Source: Amycolatopsis sp. FBCC-B4732 (GTDB taxonomy: Bacteria > Actinomycetota > Actinomycetes > Mycobacteriales > Pseudonocardiaceae). From it: DNA of 64,000 nt. This document shows positions 1 to 8,109 of the stretch, piece after piece. The stretch is from NCBI RefSeq assembly GCF_023008405.1, contig NZ_CP095376.1, positions 2,938,001 through 3,002,000 of the forward strand, in the 5' to 3' direction. Under the pieces are notes generated by a model that saw only the letters and a list, made by a program, of their open reading frames with translations, had not been told where the DNA came from and did no database searches. A program made the position numbers and the translations under genes. Within the stretch, counting starts at the first letter, position 1. Every line of letters begins with the position of its first letter.

Positions 1-1180
1 CGGAAGCGTTGGCCCGCAACCACTGCTGGGCTTCGGCGAGTGGCCCGCCGCGGTCGGTCGTCGGCCGCAGCGCCGGGTAGCCGTAGACCCAGCCGGCCGC
101 GACCACGGCGACCAGGACGAGCGACACCAGCGCCGTCCCGGGACCGCGGCCGGGGTTCCAGCGGTGGGCCGGGGCGCGTTGCCACGACGCGGTTTGGACG
201 ACCGCGGCCAGCAGCAGCGGGGTCAGCGGCAGCAGCAGCGCGAGCACGCCGGTGTCCGGCACGCCGGGCACGAACAGGGTCGTGACGAGGAGCAGGCCGG
301 ACACCGCGAACGGCCGCAACGCGGTCACGGCCAGCGCGGCCACCAGCGCCACGGTCGAGAGCACCGCCCACGCCGGGTCGAGGGCGACCCAGTCGACGAT
401 GGCCGGACGGCCGCCGTCGGCGAGGTGCGGCCGGAGGACGGCGGCCGCCGGGCCGAACGCGATGCCCAGCCCGAGGTTGAGCAGCACCGCCACCAGCGCC
501 GCGCGGACGGGCGCGCGCCGCACCAGCAGCCAGCCCGCCGCGGGGAGGAAGACCAGCGCGAGCGGCGAAGTGAGCACGGCCGCGAGCAGGCAGACCGCGG
601 CCAGCGCGTCGTGCCGGATCCGGGCGCCGGGCTTGGTGATGAGCACCAGCGCGCCCAGCGCCCAGACCGCCGCGAGGTGCTCGACGACGACCAGCCGCTG
701 CAGGCCGAGCGCGAGCGGGGACGCCGCGAGCAGCACCACCGCGGCCGCCGCCGCCCACCGCGTCAGGCCGAGCCGGCGCGCCAGGAACCACAGCAGCAGG
801 GCGCCGAGCACCGCGGCGATGAGCACGGCTTCGCGGACCGCCGCGAGCGCCGTCGCCGAGCGCCCGAAGGCGTCGGTGACCATCGTGTAGGCCGAGAGCT
901 GCCACCACCCGAACGGGCTCACCCCGGCGCCGCCCGCGTCGGTGAACGGCGTCAGGTGGCCCAGCGCGTAGGCGTGCGCGATGTTCGCGCCCTCGGCGGC
1001 CAGGGCCGGTGCGGGCGCGGCGAGGTACAGCACCCGCAGGCCGCCGGCCAGCGCCAGCAGCGCGAGCACGATGTCGAGCGACAACAACCGGTGCGCGGCG
1101 GAGGAACCGGCGGCGGCCGGTCCGGGAAGCGTCGCGGGGGAGCGGCCCGGGTCCGTCGTCCCCCGGCTGTGCTGGGCCAT
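1..1180 (-). CDS. Polytopic membrane protein, GT-C glycosyltransferase-like, C-terminus outside window
   Basis: Reading the minus strand from the ATG at 1178-1180 gives 393 codons without a stop, so the protein continues past the window edge. A short Pro/Ala/Ser-rich N-terminus is followed by roughly eight to nine hydrophobic segments rich in Leu/Ala/Val. A loop after the first segment, and the stretch before the cut end (AEAQQWLRANAS), resemble GT39/ArnT-like polyprenyl-phosphate sugar transferases, where a large extracytoplasmic domain follows the membrane part. Role inferred: transfer of a lipid-linked sugar outside the membrane. I see no convincing ribosome binding site before the ATG. 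The family call is moderate because the C-terminal half is not visible. Confidence 0.6.
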   Translation of the reverse strand, partial: MAQHSRGTTDPGRSPATLPGPAAAGSSAAHRLLSLDIVLALLALAGGLRVLYLAAPAPALAAEGANIAHAYALGHLTPFTDAGGAGVSPFGWWQLSAYTMVTDAFGRSATALAAVREAVLIAAVLGALLLWFLARRLGLTRWAAAAAVVLLAASPLALGLQRLVVVEHLAAVWALGALVLITKPGARIRHDALAAVCLLAAVLTSPLALVFLPAAGWLLVRRAPVRAALVAVLLNLGLGIAFGPAAAVLRPHLADGGRPAIVDWVALDPAWAVLSTVALVAALAVTALRPFAVSGLLLVTTLFVPGVPDTGVLALLLPLTPLLLAAVVQTASWQRAPAHRWNPGRGPGTALVSLVLVAVVAAGWVYGYPALRPTTDRGGPLAEAQQWLRANAS

Positions 1181-1275
1181 TGGACGGATCGTAGCCGCTT
1201 CCGATCACCGGTCCAGCTCGGGACGATTACGTCAGCCGGACGGCCTAGACACGGAGAAAGCGTTGTCCCGCAAGA

Positions 1276-2061
1276 TTATTTCCGACTGTCCCGAGTGGAT
1301 CCGGAGAGTGTCCGGGTCAACGCGAGTGCGACCGTCCGGACGGCGGGCGCGACCCGTTCGGTCCGCATCCGGTTGGCCCACCCCGAAATCGAAACGGCGG
1401 CGACCGCGATCCCGTGCGCGTCCAGCAGCGGGCTGGCCGCGCACACGACGCCGACGCCGGATTCTTCGCGCTCCAGCGCGATGCCGTCCTCGTGGATCCG
1501 CGTGAGCTGACGCCGGAGCAGGCCGGGCGCGGTGATCGTCTTGGGGCTCATCCGGGGTAATCCGGCGTCGATCACCTGGTTCACCACGGATTCCGGAGAA
1601 AACGCGAGGATCGCCTTGCCGACCCCGGTGGCGTGCGCGGGGAACCGGCCGCCGATGCGCGAGGGCAGGGTCGGCGCGTCCGGGCCGCGCAGGACGTCGA
1701 GGTAGACGACTTCGGTGCCTTCGAGGATGGCGAGGTGGACGGTGTTGCGCGTCGCCTCGCGCAGGTCGGCGAGGTACGGGCGGGCCGCCTCGACCAGTCC
1801 CCGGCGGGGCGAGGCCAGTTGGCCGATTTCGAACAGCCGCAGCCCGAGCCGCACCGCGCCGTCCTCGCGCTCGAGGAGGCCGGTGCCGGTGAGGTGCCCG
1901 ACGAGCCGGTGCACCGTCGTCTTCGCCAGCCCGGTCCGGCGGGCCAGTTCGGAGACGCCGAGGGTCTCGTCGCCGGGCCGGAAGGCTTCCAGGAGCGCGG
2001 CGAGCCGGGCCGCGACGAGGCCGTCGCCGCTCGCGCCGTCGTTCCGCCCAGCGGTACGCAT
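1276..2061 (-). CDS. IclR family transcriptional regulator
   Basis: The protein (about 261 aa from the ATG at 2059-2061) has the two IclR domains in order: an N-terminal winged helix-turn-helix (residues about 18-80, with ELARRTGLAKTTVHRLVGHL) and a C-terminal effector-binding domain containing the typical THATGVGKAILA-like segment, here seen as PAHATGVGKAILAF, and a late GVVCAASPLLDAHG stretch. IclR proteins usually control catabolic operons in response to an aromatic or small acid ligand. An in-frame start 36 bases upstream (2097) is possible, but the extra residues do not look like family sequence. It lies just downstream of the TetR gene on the same strand. No target can be named from the sequence. 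Confidence 0.9.
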   Translation of the reverse strand: MRTAGRNDGASGDGLVAARLAALLEAFRPGDETLGVSELARRTGLAKTTVHRLVGHLTGTGLLEREDGAVRLGLRLFEIGQLASPRRGLVEAARPYLADLREATRNTVHLAILEGTEVVYLDVLRGPDAPTLPSRIGGRFPAHATGVGKAILAFSPESVVNQVIDAGLPRMSPKTITAPGLLRRQLTRIHEDGIALEREESGVGVVCAASPLLDAHGIAVAAVSISGWANRMRTERVAPAVRTVALALTRTLSGSTRDSRK

Positions 2062-2113
2062 GGGTTGAGTGTGCCCGATCAGCCGCGCGACTGTCACCAG
2101 GTCGGAGGTGAGG

Positions 2114-2704
2114 TCAGTGGTCGTCGGCGCCGAGCACGAGTTTCACGCAGTGGGCGACGAGCCGCTCGCGCGAGACCTTCAGCGAGCCGTCGAGGTAGGC
2201 GATGAAGACGTTGCTCAGCGCGCCGACCAGCCCGACGGCGACCATCTGGCGTTCGGTCTCGTCGCCGTGGGACAGCTGCTCCCCGACGAGCGCGGCGAAG
2301 ACGGGCAGCAGGTGCAGGCCCCGGCGGGTCAGCGCGGGGTCGGTCAGCGGGGCGAGCAGCAGCACGCGGCCCTGGCGCGGGTCGTCGACGATCAGCTCGA
2401 CGAACGCGCGCACGGCGTTCTCGGCCCGCAGGACCGGGCTCGGCGCGTCCCGCACCGCGGCCACGAGCGCCAGCCGCGCCTGCTCGCCGACGTGCTCGTA
2501 CACCGCCGCGACCAGCTCTTCGCGGTCGGCGAAGCTCTCGTAGAAGTAGCGCTCGGTCAGCTTCGCGTGCCGGCACACCGCGCGGACGCTCGTCGCGGCC
2601 GATCCCTCGGTGCCCAGCAGCTCGAGACCGGCGGCCACGAGCTGCGCGCGCCGCTGCGCCTTCCGGTCGTCCAGCGTCGTGCCCGCCCAGGTGCGGCCCG
2701 GCAT
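2114..2704 (-). CDS. TetR family transcriptional regulator
   Basis: About 196 residues. The N-terminal 60 residues form a TetR helix-turn-helix (RKAQRRAQLVAAGLELL, then SVRAVCRHAKLTERYFYESF), followed by an all-helical ligand-binding region. Two in-frame ATGs are close together; the second (2704) is chosen because its N-terminus fits the family better. The gene is divergent from the DUF2236 oxygenase at 2790, and a 46-bp dyad occupies the space between them, so it probably represses both itself and the oxygenase/oxidoreductase pair. The ligand is unknown. Confidence 0.9.
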   Translation of the reverse strand: MPGRTWAGTTLDDRKAQRRAQLVAAGLELLGTEGSAATSVRAVCRHAKLTERYFYESFADREELVAAVYEHVGEQARLALVAAVRDAPSPVLRAENAVRAFVELIVDDPRQGRVLLLAPLTDPALTRRGLHLLPVFAALVGEQLSHGDETERQMVAVGLVGALSNVFIAYLDGSLKVSRERLVAHCVKLVLGADDH

Positions 2705-2718
2705 GATCACTCCTCGGT

Positions 2719-2764
2719 TGACTACGTGTGTTGTCAGATCCTAGCCTGACAACAGCCGTAGTCA
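2719..2764. promoter_or_regulatory. Long dyad operator between divergent TetR and oxygenase genes
   Basis: Left arm 2719-2737 begins TGACTACG and ends TTGTCAG. Right arm 2746-2764 is its reverse complement at 17 of 19 positions, with an 8-base spacer (ATCCTAGC). It fills most of the 85-bp divergent intergenic region. The symmetry and place fit a TetR operator, possibly two nested sites (TGACTACG/CGTAGTCA outside, TTGTCAG/CTGACAA inside). Binding is inferred. Confidence 0.7.
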
Positions 2765-2789
2765 GTTCGACTCGACGAGGAGTGTGCCG

Positions 2790-3770
2790 ATGACACCGGA
2801 ACGCTTTGAGGGGGCCCGGGTGGCGAAGCCCCCGGCCCGGGGCGGAGCCCCGGATGTCACGGAGCCACTGGGTCCCGACTCGCTGACGTGGAAGTACTTC
2901 GGCGACTGGCGCGGCCTGCTCATCGCCCTGTGGGCCGGGTCGATGCAGAACATGCACCCGGGCCTCGGCGCCGGCGTCGAGCAGCACTCGCGGTTCTTCG
3001 AGGAGCGCTGGCAGCGGCTCTTCCGGTCGCTCTACCCGATCGGCGGCGTCGTCTACGACGGCCCGCGCGCCCACGCCACCGCGCTGCAGGTCCGCGGCTA
3101 CCACGACCGGATCAAGGGCGTCGACGCCCGGGGACGCCGCTACCACGCCCTCGACCCGGACACCTACTACTGGGCGCACTCGACGTTCTTCGTCAGCACC
3201 ATCCTCATCGCCGACCACTTCATGGGCGGGATCGGCGAGGCCGAGAAGCGGCGGCTGTTCGACGAGCACGTCACGTGGTGGCGGATGTACGACATGACCC
3301 TGCGGCCGGTGCCGGAGAGCTGGGAGGACTTCCAGCGCTACTGGAAGCACATGTGCGCCGAGGTCCTGGAGGACAACAAGGCCACGCGGGACGTCCTCGA
3401 CCTGCGCGGGATCGCGAAACCGCCGTTCCTGCCGTGGCTGCCGGACCCGCTCTGGCGGCCGCTGAGCGCACTGATCGCGCGCAATTTCGTGTGGCTGACC
3501 ACCGGGCTGTACGACCGCGAGATCCGCGACCTGCTCGGCCTGCGCTGGTCCGAGCGCGACGCGCGCCGGCACCGGCGGGCCGGGAAGCTGATCAACGCCG
3601 TGTTCAAGCTCGTCCCGCACGACCGCCGCTACCACCCGCGGGCCCGGGCCGGCTGGCGGCGCGTGCGCGGCGAGGTGGCTCCGGGCGCGCCGGTGGTCGA
3701 GACTCCACGGAGGAACCTGCCCCCGCTGTCCGAGCGGGGCAAGCCCGAGCACTACGCGCCGAACGTCTAG
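2790..3770 (+). CDS. DUF2236 / MpaB-latex-clearing-protein-like oxygenase
   Basis: 326 residues from the ATG at 2790, which has a GACGAGGAG ribosome binding site 7 bases upstream; a GTG at 2784 is too close to that site. The protein has the DUF2236 core: N-terminal WKYFGDW and ALWAGSMQNMHPG, the YYWAHSTFF segment with the conserved WAH, and repeated Trp/Arg-rich helices. This family includes the haem-b rubber oxygenase Lcp and the fungal MpaB oxygenase; most bacterial members have unknown substrates, so a haem-dependent oxidative role is inferred from family. It is followed 9 bases later by the F420-type oxidoreductase and is divergent from the TetR gene, suggesting a TetR-controlled two-gene oxidative operon. 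Confidence 0.85.
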   Translation: MTPERFEGARVAKPPARGGAPDVTEPLGPDSLTWKYFGDWRGLLIALWAGSMQNMHPGLGAGVEQHSRFFEERWQRLFRSLYPIGGVVYDGPRAHATALQVRGYHDRIKGVDARGRRYHALDPDTYYWAHSTFFVSTILIADHFMGGIGEAEKRRLFDEHVTWWRMYDMTLRPVPESWEDFQRYWKHMCAEVLEDNKATRDVLDLRGIAKPPFLPWLPDPLWRPLSALIARNFVWLTTGLYDREIRDLLGLRWSERDARRHRRAGKLINAVFKLVPHDRRYHPRARAGWRRVRGEVAPGAPVVETPRRNLPPLSERGKPEHYAPNV

Positions 3771-3779
3771 GAGGCATTC

Positions 3780-4805
3780 GTGAAGCTGGGATTCCACGTC
3801 GGGTACTGGGGCAGCGGCCCGACCCCGGGCGCGCTGGAGGCCGTGCTCAAGGCCGAGGAGCTCGGCTTCGACTCGGTGTGGACGGCGGAGGCGTACGGCT
3901 CGGACGCGTTCACGCCGCTGGCCTGGTACGGCGCCTCGACCAGCCGGATCCGCCTGGGCACGAACATCGTGCAGATGGCCGCGCGCACGCCGACGGCCAC
4001 GGCGATGAGCGCGATGACGCTCGACCACTTGTCGGGTGGCCGGATGGTGCTCGGGCTCGGCGCGTCCGGCCCGCAGGTCGTCGAAGGCTGGTACGGCCAG
4101 CCGTACCCCAAGCCGCTCGCGCGGACCCGGGAGTACGTGGACATCGTCCGGCAGGTGATCGCCCGCGAGGCACCGGTGACCCTGGACGGCGCCCACTTCC
4201 AGCTGCCGCTGCGGGGCGGGACGGGCCTCGGCAAGGCGTTGAAGCCGACGGTGCACCCGCTGCGCAAGGAGATCCCGATCCACCTGGCCGCGGAGGGCCC
4301 GAAGAACGTCGCGCTGGCGGCGGAGATCGGCGACGGCTGGCTGCCGTTGTTCTTCTCGCCCAAGAGCGACGCCTTCTACCGCGCCGCCCTGGAAGAGGGC
4401 TTCGCACGGCCGGGCGCGCGGCACACCCTCGAGACGTTCGAGGTGCCGTGCTCGATCCCGGTGATCGTGCACGACGACGTCGAGGAAGCGGCGTCGTGGA
4501 TCAAGCCGTCGCTGGCGCTGTACATCGGGGGGATGGGCGCGAAGAGCGTGAACTTCCACCACGACGTCTTCGCGCGGCTGGGCTACGAGGACGTGGCGGA
4601 CAAGGTGCAGGAGCTGTACCTGGCCGGCCGCAAGGACGAGGCGACGGCCGCGATCCCGACGTCGCTGGTGGAGGACACGTCGCTGATCGGCCCGCCGGCG
4701 AAGATCCGCGACGAGCTGCAGGCGTGGGAGGACACGGTGGTGACGCAGCTGCTGCTGCGCGGGGACGCGGCGACCCTGGCGAAGATCGCCGGCGCGCTGG
4801 GCTGA
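3780..4805 (+). CDS. LLM-class F420-dependent oxidoreductase
   Basis: 341 residues, start GTG at 3780 with GGAGG overlapping the stop codon of the upstream oxygenase gene, so the two are translationally linked. The N-terminus KLGFHVGYWGSG, the segment DSVWTAEAYGSD, and TNIVQMAARTPTATAM are typical of the luciferase-like monooxygenase TIM barrel; LGLGASGPQVVEGWYG is a signature of the actinobacterial F420-binding subgroup. Such enzymes move hydride between reduced F420 and a substrate, or act as monooxygenases with FMN. The substrate is unknown. Use of F420 rather than FMN is inferred from similarity to actinobacterial members. Confidence 0.9.
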   Translation: MKLGFHVGYWGSGPTPGALEAVLKAEELGFDSVWTAEAYGSDAFTPLAWYGASTSRIRLGTNIVQMAARTPTATAMSAMTLDHLSGGRMVLGLGASGPQVVEGWYGQPYPKPLARTREYVDIVRQVIAREAPVTLDGAHFQLPLRGGTGLGKALKPTVHPLRKEIPIHLAAEGPKNVALAAEIGDGWLPLFFSPKSDAFYRAALEEGFARPGARHTLETFEVPCSIPVIVHDDVEEAASWIKPSLALYIGGMGAKSVNFHHDVFARLGYEDVADKVQELYLAGRKDEATAAIPTSLVEDTSLIGPPAKIRDELQAWEDTVVTQLLLRGDAATLAKIAGALG

Positions 4806-4807
4806 AC

Positions 4808-5021
4808 GCCATGGAGGGCACCCGCGTGGCTCTGAAAGCCAGGGCCCCTGCAAGGTCGTGCGCGGTCTGCCCGGCGTCGCGGGTCGTCATGAACGGGTCG
4901 TTCGTGTCGCCTGGCGAGGTGAACGACTCGTTCATGACCTTGCGAGCCGTTGTCACCGAAGCAGGAACGCCGCCTTGACTTCGCCGGTGCCCTGCCATGC
5001 GGGTGCCCTCCCCTCCACGGC
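4808..5021. repeat. Interspersed palindromic repeat element with 53-bp hairpin
   Basis: The 312-bp gap between the oxidoreductase and the ceramidase contains no gene. Outer arms 4808-4825 (GCCATGGAGGGCACCCGC) and 4999-5021 are imperfect inverted copies. Inside, 4886-4938 is a near-perfect palindrome: left arm GTCATGAACGGGTCGTTC, right arm its reverse complement with one mismatch, with a smaller TCGCC/GGCGA stem in the middle. The flank around 4840-4871 (CCAGGGCCCCTGCAAGGTCG) matches, in reverse, the flank of the element at 28512-28729, so the two loci carry copies of one repeat family. It has no coding capacity and may act as a transcript-end hairpin. Confidence 0.75.
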
Positions 5022-5076
5022 GTTCGGGGTCGGTACTTTCGCCGGGTTGCCCGGTGCACCGGGCTCACGTACGGTC

Positions 5077-5111
5077 CCCGACTAACGCGAAAGTCGTTCA
5101 CGTTAGTCGGG
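5077..5111. promoter_or_regulatory. Dyad just upstream of the ceramidase gene
   Basis: CCCGACTAACG (5077-5087) and CGTTAGTCGGG (5101-5111) are perfect inverted arms of 11 bases separated by 13 bases, ending 7 bases before the ATG at 5119. Its position over the likely leader suggests an operator or an RNA hairpin controlling the sphingolipid operon. No regulator gene is adjacent, so the protein that binds it is unknown. Confidence 0.5.
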
Positions 5112-5118
5112 AGACCGC

Positions 5119-7119
5119 ATGCGGGTGAGCCGTCGTCACGTCCTGGCCGGAGCTGCCGCGCTCCCGTTCGCCGCCGCGCTCGGCGGGAGAACAGCCGAAG
5201 CGGCCACGGCGCTGAAGGTCGGCGTCGGGATCGGGGACGTCACCGGGCCCGCCGCCGAGAACGGCATGATGGGCTACTCCATGCCGCAGCAGCAGACCGC
5301 CGGCATCCACCTGCGCACCCGGGCCCGCGCGTTCATCGTCGACGACGGCGCGAACCGGATCGTCTTCGTCACCGCCGAGCTGGGTGCGCTGTTCCAGTCC
5401 GTGCACCAGGGCGTCCTGCGGGAGCTCGCGAGGAAGTACGGCGACCGCTACACCGAGCAGAACGTCCTGCTCAACGCCACCCACACCCACTCGGCCTGCG
5501 GCGGCGACTCGCACTACGCGGCTTACGACCTGTCGATCCTCGGCTTCCAGCAGCAGACCTACGACGCCGTCGTCGCCGGGATCGTCGACGCCGTCGGCCG
5601 GGCCCACGACGACCTCAAGCCCGGCGAGCTGTCCCTCGGCCGCACCGAGCTGACCGACGCCAGCGCCAACCGCTCCCGGGTCGCCTTCGAGCGCAACCCG
5701 GACAAGGACCACTTCCCGCTCTCGATCGACCCCGCGGTCACCGTGCTGCGGTTCCGCCAGGGCGGCCGGGACGTCGGCGCGATCACCTGGTTCGCCACCC
5801 ACGGCACGTCGATGAGCAACGGCAACCACCTGATCAGCAGCGACAACAAGGGCTACGCCGCCTACGCGTGGGAGCACGACCACGCCGGCGTCCGCTACCT
5901 CGACGGCCCGCCCGGGTTCGTCGCCGCCTTCGCGCAGACCAACTCCGGCGACATGACGCCGAACCTGAACCTCCGGCCCGGCACGCCCGAGACGGAGTTC
6001 GAGAACACCCGCCGGATCGGCGAACTCCAGTTCCAGGCGGCGAAACGCGCGTTCGACGCGGCGGACGAGAAGATCACCGGCGGCGTCGACCACCGGCTGA
6101 CCTACGTGGACATGTCCGCCGTCGACGTGGCCCCGGAATTGACCCCGGACGGCCGCCCGCACCGCACCTGCACCGCCGCCATCGGCGTTTCGATGCTGGC
6201 CGGCAGCACCGAGGACGGCCCCGGCCTGCCGCTGCCCGAAGGCGTCAAGAACCCCTTCGTCGACTGGCTCGGCGGCATCGACGCGCCGATCCCGCGGGCG
6301 CTGGCCGACGCGCAGGCGCCGAAGGTCGTCGCCGTGCCGTTCGGCGCGATGAAGCCGTACCCGTGGGCGCCGGAGGTGCTGCCGCTGCAGATCGTCCGGA
6401 TCGGGCAGCTGCACCTGGTCGCCGGACCCGCCGAGTACACGATCGTCGCCGGGCTGCGGATCCGGAAGACCGTCGCTTCGACGCTCGGCGTGCCGCTCGA
6501 GAACGTCCTCATGCAGGGCTACTCGAACGCCTACAGCCAGTACGTGACGACGCCGGAGGAGTACGACTCGCAGCAGTACGAAGGCGCGTCGACGCTCTTC
6601 GGCCGCTACACGCTCCCGGCGTACCAGCAGGAGTTCGGGAAGCTCGCCGCCGCGCTGAAGACCGGCGCGCCTGCGCCGCACGGGCCGGTCCCGCGTGACC
6701 TGCGCGGCAAGCTCGTCAACTTCCAGCCCGGCGTCGTCTTCGACAGCGCGCCCCTGCTCAAGAGCTTCGGCGACGTCGTGACCGACGCGAAGAGCAGCTA
6801 CCGGCGGGGCGAGCAGGTCTCGGTCGCGTTCGTGACCGGCCACCCGAAGAACGACCTGCGCCGCGACGGCACGTTCCTGGAGGTCCAGCAGTACGTCGAC
6901 GGCCGCTGGGTCCGCTACGCCGACGACGGCGACTGGGCCACGAAGTTCCGCTGGACCCGGACCTTCGTAAGCGAGTCCCGCGCCGAAGTCACCTGGGACA
7001 TCCCCGCGAACACCCCCGTCGGCAAGTACCGGGTGGTCCACTTCGGAGCCTGGAAACACGGGCTCACCGGCGCCATCGCCCAGCTCAGCGGGACCTCCCG
7101 CGCCTTCGTCGTCTCCTGA
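5119..7119 (+). CDS. Neutral/alkaline ceramidase, Tat-exported
   Basis: 666 residues. The N-terminus has a twin-arginine signal (SRRHVLAGAAALPFAAALGG) and an Ala-rich cleavage region near residue 29. The mature part starts with VGVGIGDVTGPAAENGMMGY, the conserved opening of neutral ceramidases; NATHTHSACGGDSHY carries the zinc-binding histidines; NSGDMTPNLNL aligns with the catalytic GD(V/M)SPN loop, with Thr where the classical enzymes have Ser. The last 150 residues fit the C-terminal immunoglobulin-like domain. The reaction is ceramide to sphingosine plus fatty acid, outside the membrane. It heads a co-directional unit with a sphingomyelinase-like gene 11 bases downstream, which supports the substrate call. 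Confidence 0.9.
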   Translation: MRVSRRHVLAGAAALPFAAALGGRTAEAATALKVGVGIGDVTGPAAENGMMGYSMPQQQTAGIHLRTRARAFIVDDGANRIVFVTAELGALFQSVHQGVLRELARKYGDRYTEQNVLLNATHTHSACGGDSHYAAYDLSILGFQQQTYDAVVAGIVDAVGRAHDDLKPGELSLGRTELTDASANRSRVAFERNPDKDHFPLSIDPAVTVLRFRQGGRDVGAITWFATHGTSMSNGNHLISSDNKGYAAYAWEHDHAGVRYLDGPPGFVAAFAQTNSGDMTPNLNLRPGTPETEFENTRRIGELQFQAAKRAFDAADEKITGGVDHRLTYVDMSAVDVAPELTPDGRPHRTCTAAIGVSMLAGSTEDGPGLPLPEGVKNPFVDWLGGIDAPIPRALADAQAPKVVAVPFGAMKPYPWAPEVLPLQIVRIGQLHLVAGPAEYTIVAGLRIRKTVASTLGVPLENVLMQGYSNAYSQYVTTPEEYDSQQYEGASTLFGRYTLPAYQQEFGKLAAALKTGAPAPHGPVPRDLRGKLVNFQPGVVFDSAPLLKSFGDVVTDAKSSYRRGEQVSVAFVTGHPKNDLRRDGTFLEVQQYVDGRWVRYADDGDWATKFRWTRTFVSESRAEVTWDIPANTPVGKYRVVHFGAWKHGLTGAIAQLSGTSRAFVVS

Positions 7120-7130
7120 AAGGACCCCGC

Positions 7131-8075
7131 GTGCGCAGGACCGCCATTCTCGCCGCCGTCGTCATCGCCGCTTTCACCGCCGCACCCGCCCAGGCCGCGG
7201 ACGCCGCCGTGAGCGTGCTGAGCTTCAACCTCTGGCAGCTCCCGTGGATCGCCAACCCGAACACAGCCGACAAGGAAGCCCGGGCGCAGGCCGCCGAACG
7301 GGTCATCCGTGCCGAGGACACCGACGTCGTCGTGCTCGAAGAAGCCTTCAGCGCCCAAGCCGAGGACCTGCGCGGCCGGCTCGTGGACGCCTACCCCTTC
7401 CAGACGCCGCTGGTCGGCCAGTCCTGCTCGACGTCGCCGGGCTGGACGTCGGTGAGCGGGAACTGCTCGAACTCGCCGTTCGTCGTCAACGGCGGGGTCA
7501 CCGTGCTCAGCAAGTACCCGATCACCGAGAAGCACCAGCTCGTCTACCGGAACTCCTACTCCGGCACGGCGGACCACCTGGCGAACAAGGGTGCCGCGCT
7601 GGTCCGGATCTTCGCGCACGGCAAGGCGCTCTGGCTCGCGGGCACCCACCTGCAGGCCGACGAAGGACCCGAGACGCTGCCCAAGGCGCACGCCGTCCGG
7701 ATGGCTCAGCTCGGCGAACTCCGCGACCTGACGGCGGCCCGCGTCCCGGCCGGGGACGCCGTGGCCGTCGCCGGCGACCTCAACATCGAGTACCGGGCCG
7801 GGCAGGGCCGCCGCGACGCCGCCGGCCGCACCCAGGCCGAGCAGGGCGAGGCGGCGCTCGGCGGCACGCTGCGGACCACCGGCGCGGGGGAGTACACCTT
7901 CGACCCCGCGACCAACCCGGCCGCGGCGAAGTCCGTCCCGGCGACCTACCGCGATTCGCTGGACTACGTCGGCTCGGTGCGACGCGCCGAGGTCGGCCCG
8001 GTACGGCTGGTGCATTACGACGGTGGCACGATTCCCTCCGACCACTACCCGGTGCGGGCCGAGATCCACTACTGA
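7131..8075 (+). CDS. Secreted sphingomyelinase C-like phosphodiesterase
   Basis: 314 residues, start GTG at 7131 behind GAAAGGA. A Sec signal peptide ends at APAQAADA (about residue 23). The rest is an endonuclease/exonuclease/phosphatase fold: SFNLWQLP (metal-binding Asn), VVVLEEAF (metal-binding Glu), AGTHLQADE, AGDLNIEY (Asp/Asn pair), and terminal PSDHYPV with the catalytic His. The QSCSTSPGWTSVSGNCSNSP insert with Cys residues and the WQLPW opening match bacterial sphingomyelin phosphodiesterases rather than nucleases. The reaction would be sphingomyelin to ceramide and phosphocholine, feeding the adjacent ceramidase. Specificity is inferred and could extend to other phospholipids. Confidence 0.85.
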   Translation: MRRTAILAAVVIAAFTAAPAQAADAAVSVLSFNLWQLPWIANPNTADKEARAQAAERVIRAEDTDVVVLEEAFSAQAEDLRGRLVDAYPFQTPLVGQSCSTSPGWTSVSGNCSNSPFVVNGGVTVLSKYPITEKHQLVYRNSYSGTADHLANKGAALVRIFAHGKALWLAGTHLQADEGPETLPKAHAVRMAQLGELRDLTAARVPAGDAVAVAGDLNIEYRAGQGRRDAAGRTQAEQGEAALGGTLRTTGAGEYTFDPATNPAAAKSVPATYRDSLDYVGSVRRAEVGPVRLVHYDGGTIPSDHYPVRAEIHY

Positions 8076-8109
8076 TCGCAGCATCGGGATCCGCTCTGCG
8101 AGGAGGACC

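Noticed and set aside
2094..4853. A 919-codon minus-strand open frame opposite the oxygenase and oxidoreductase genes.
   Set aside because: Composition is the Arg/Pro/Ala/His-rich pattern of antisense frames in GC-rich DNA; the plus-strand frames show clear protein families.
4858..5085. Small open frames inside the palindromic repeat region.
   Set aside because: They read through inverted repeat arms, have no ribosome binding site, and the same arms at 28.5 kb are not in a conserved frame.
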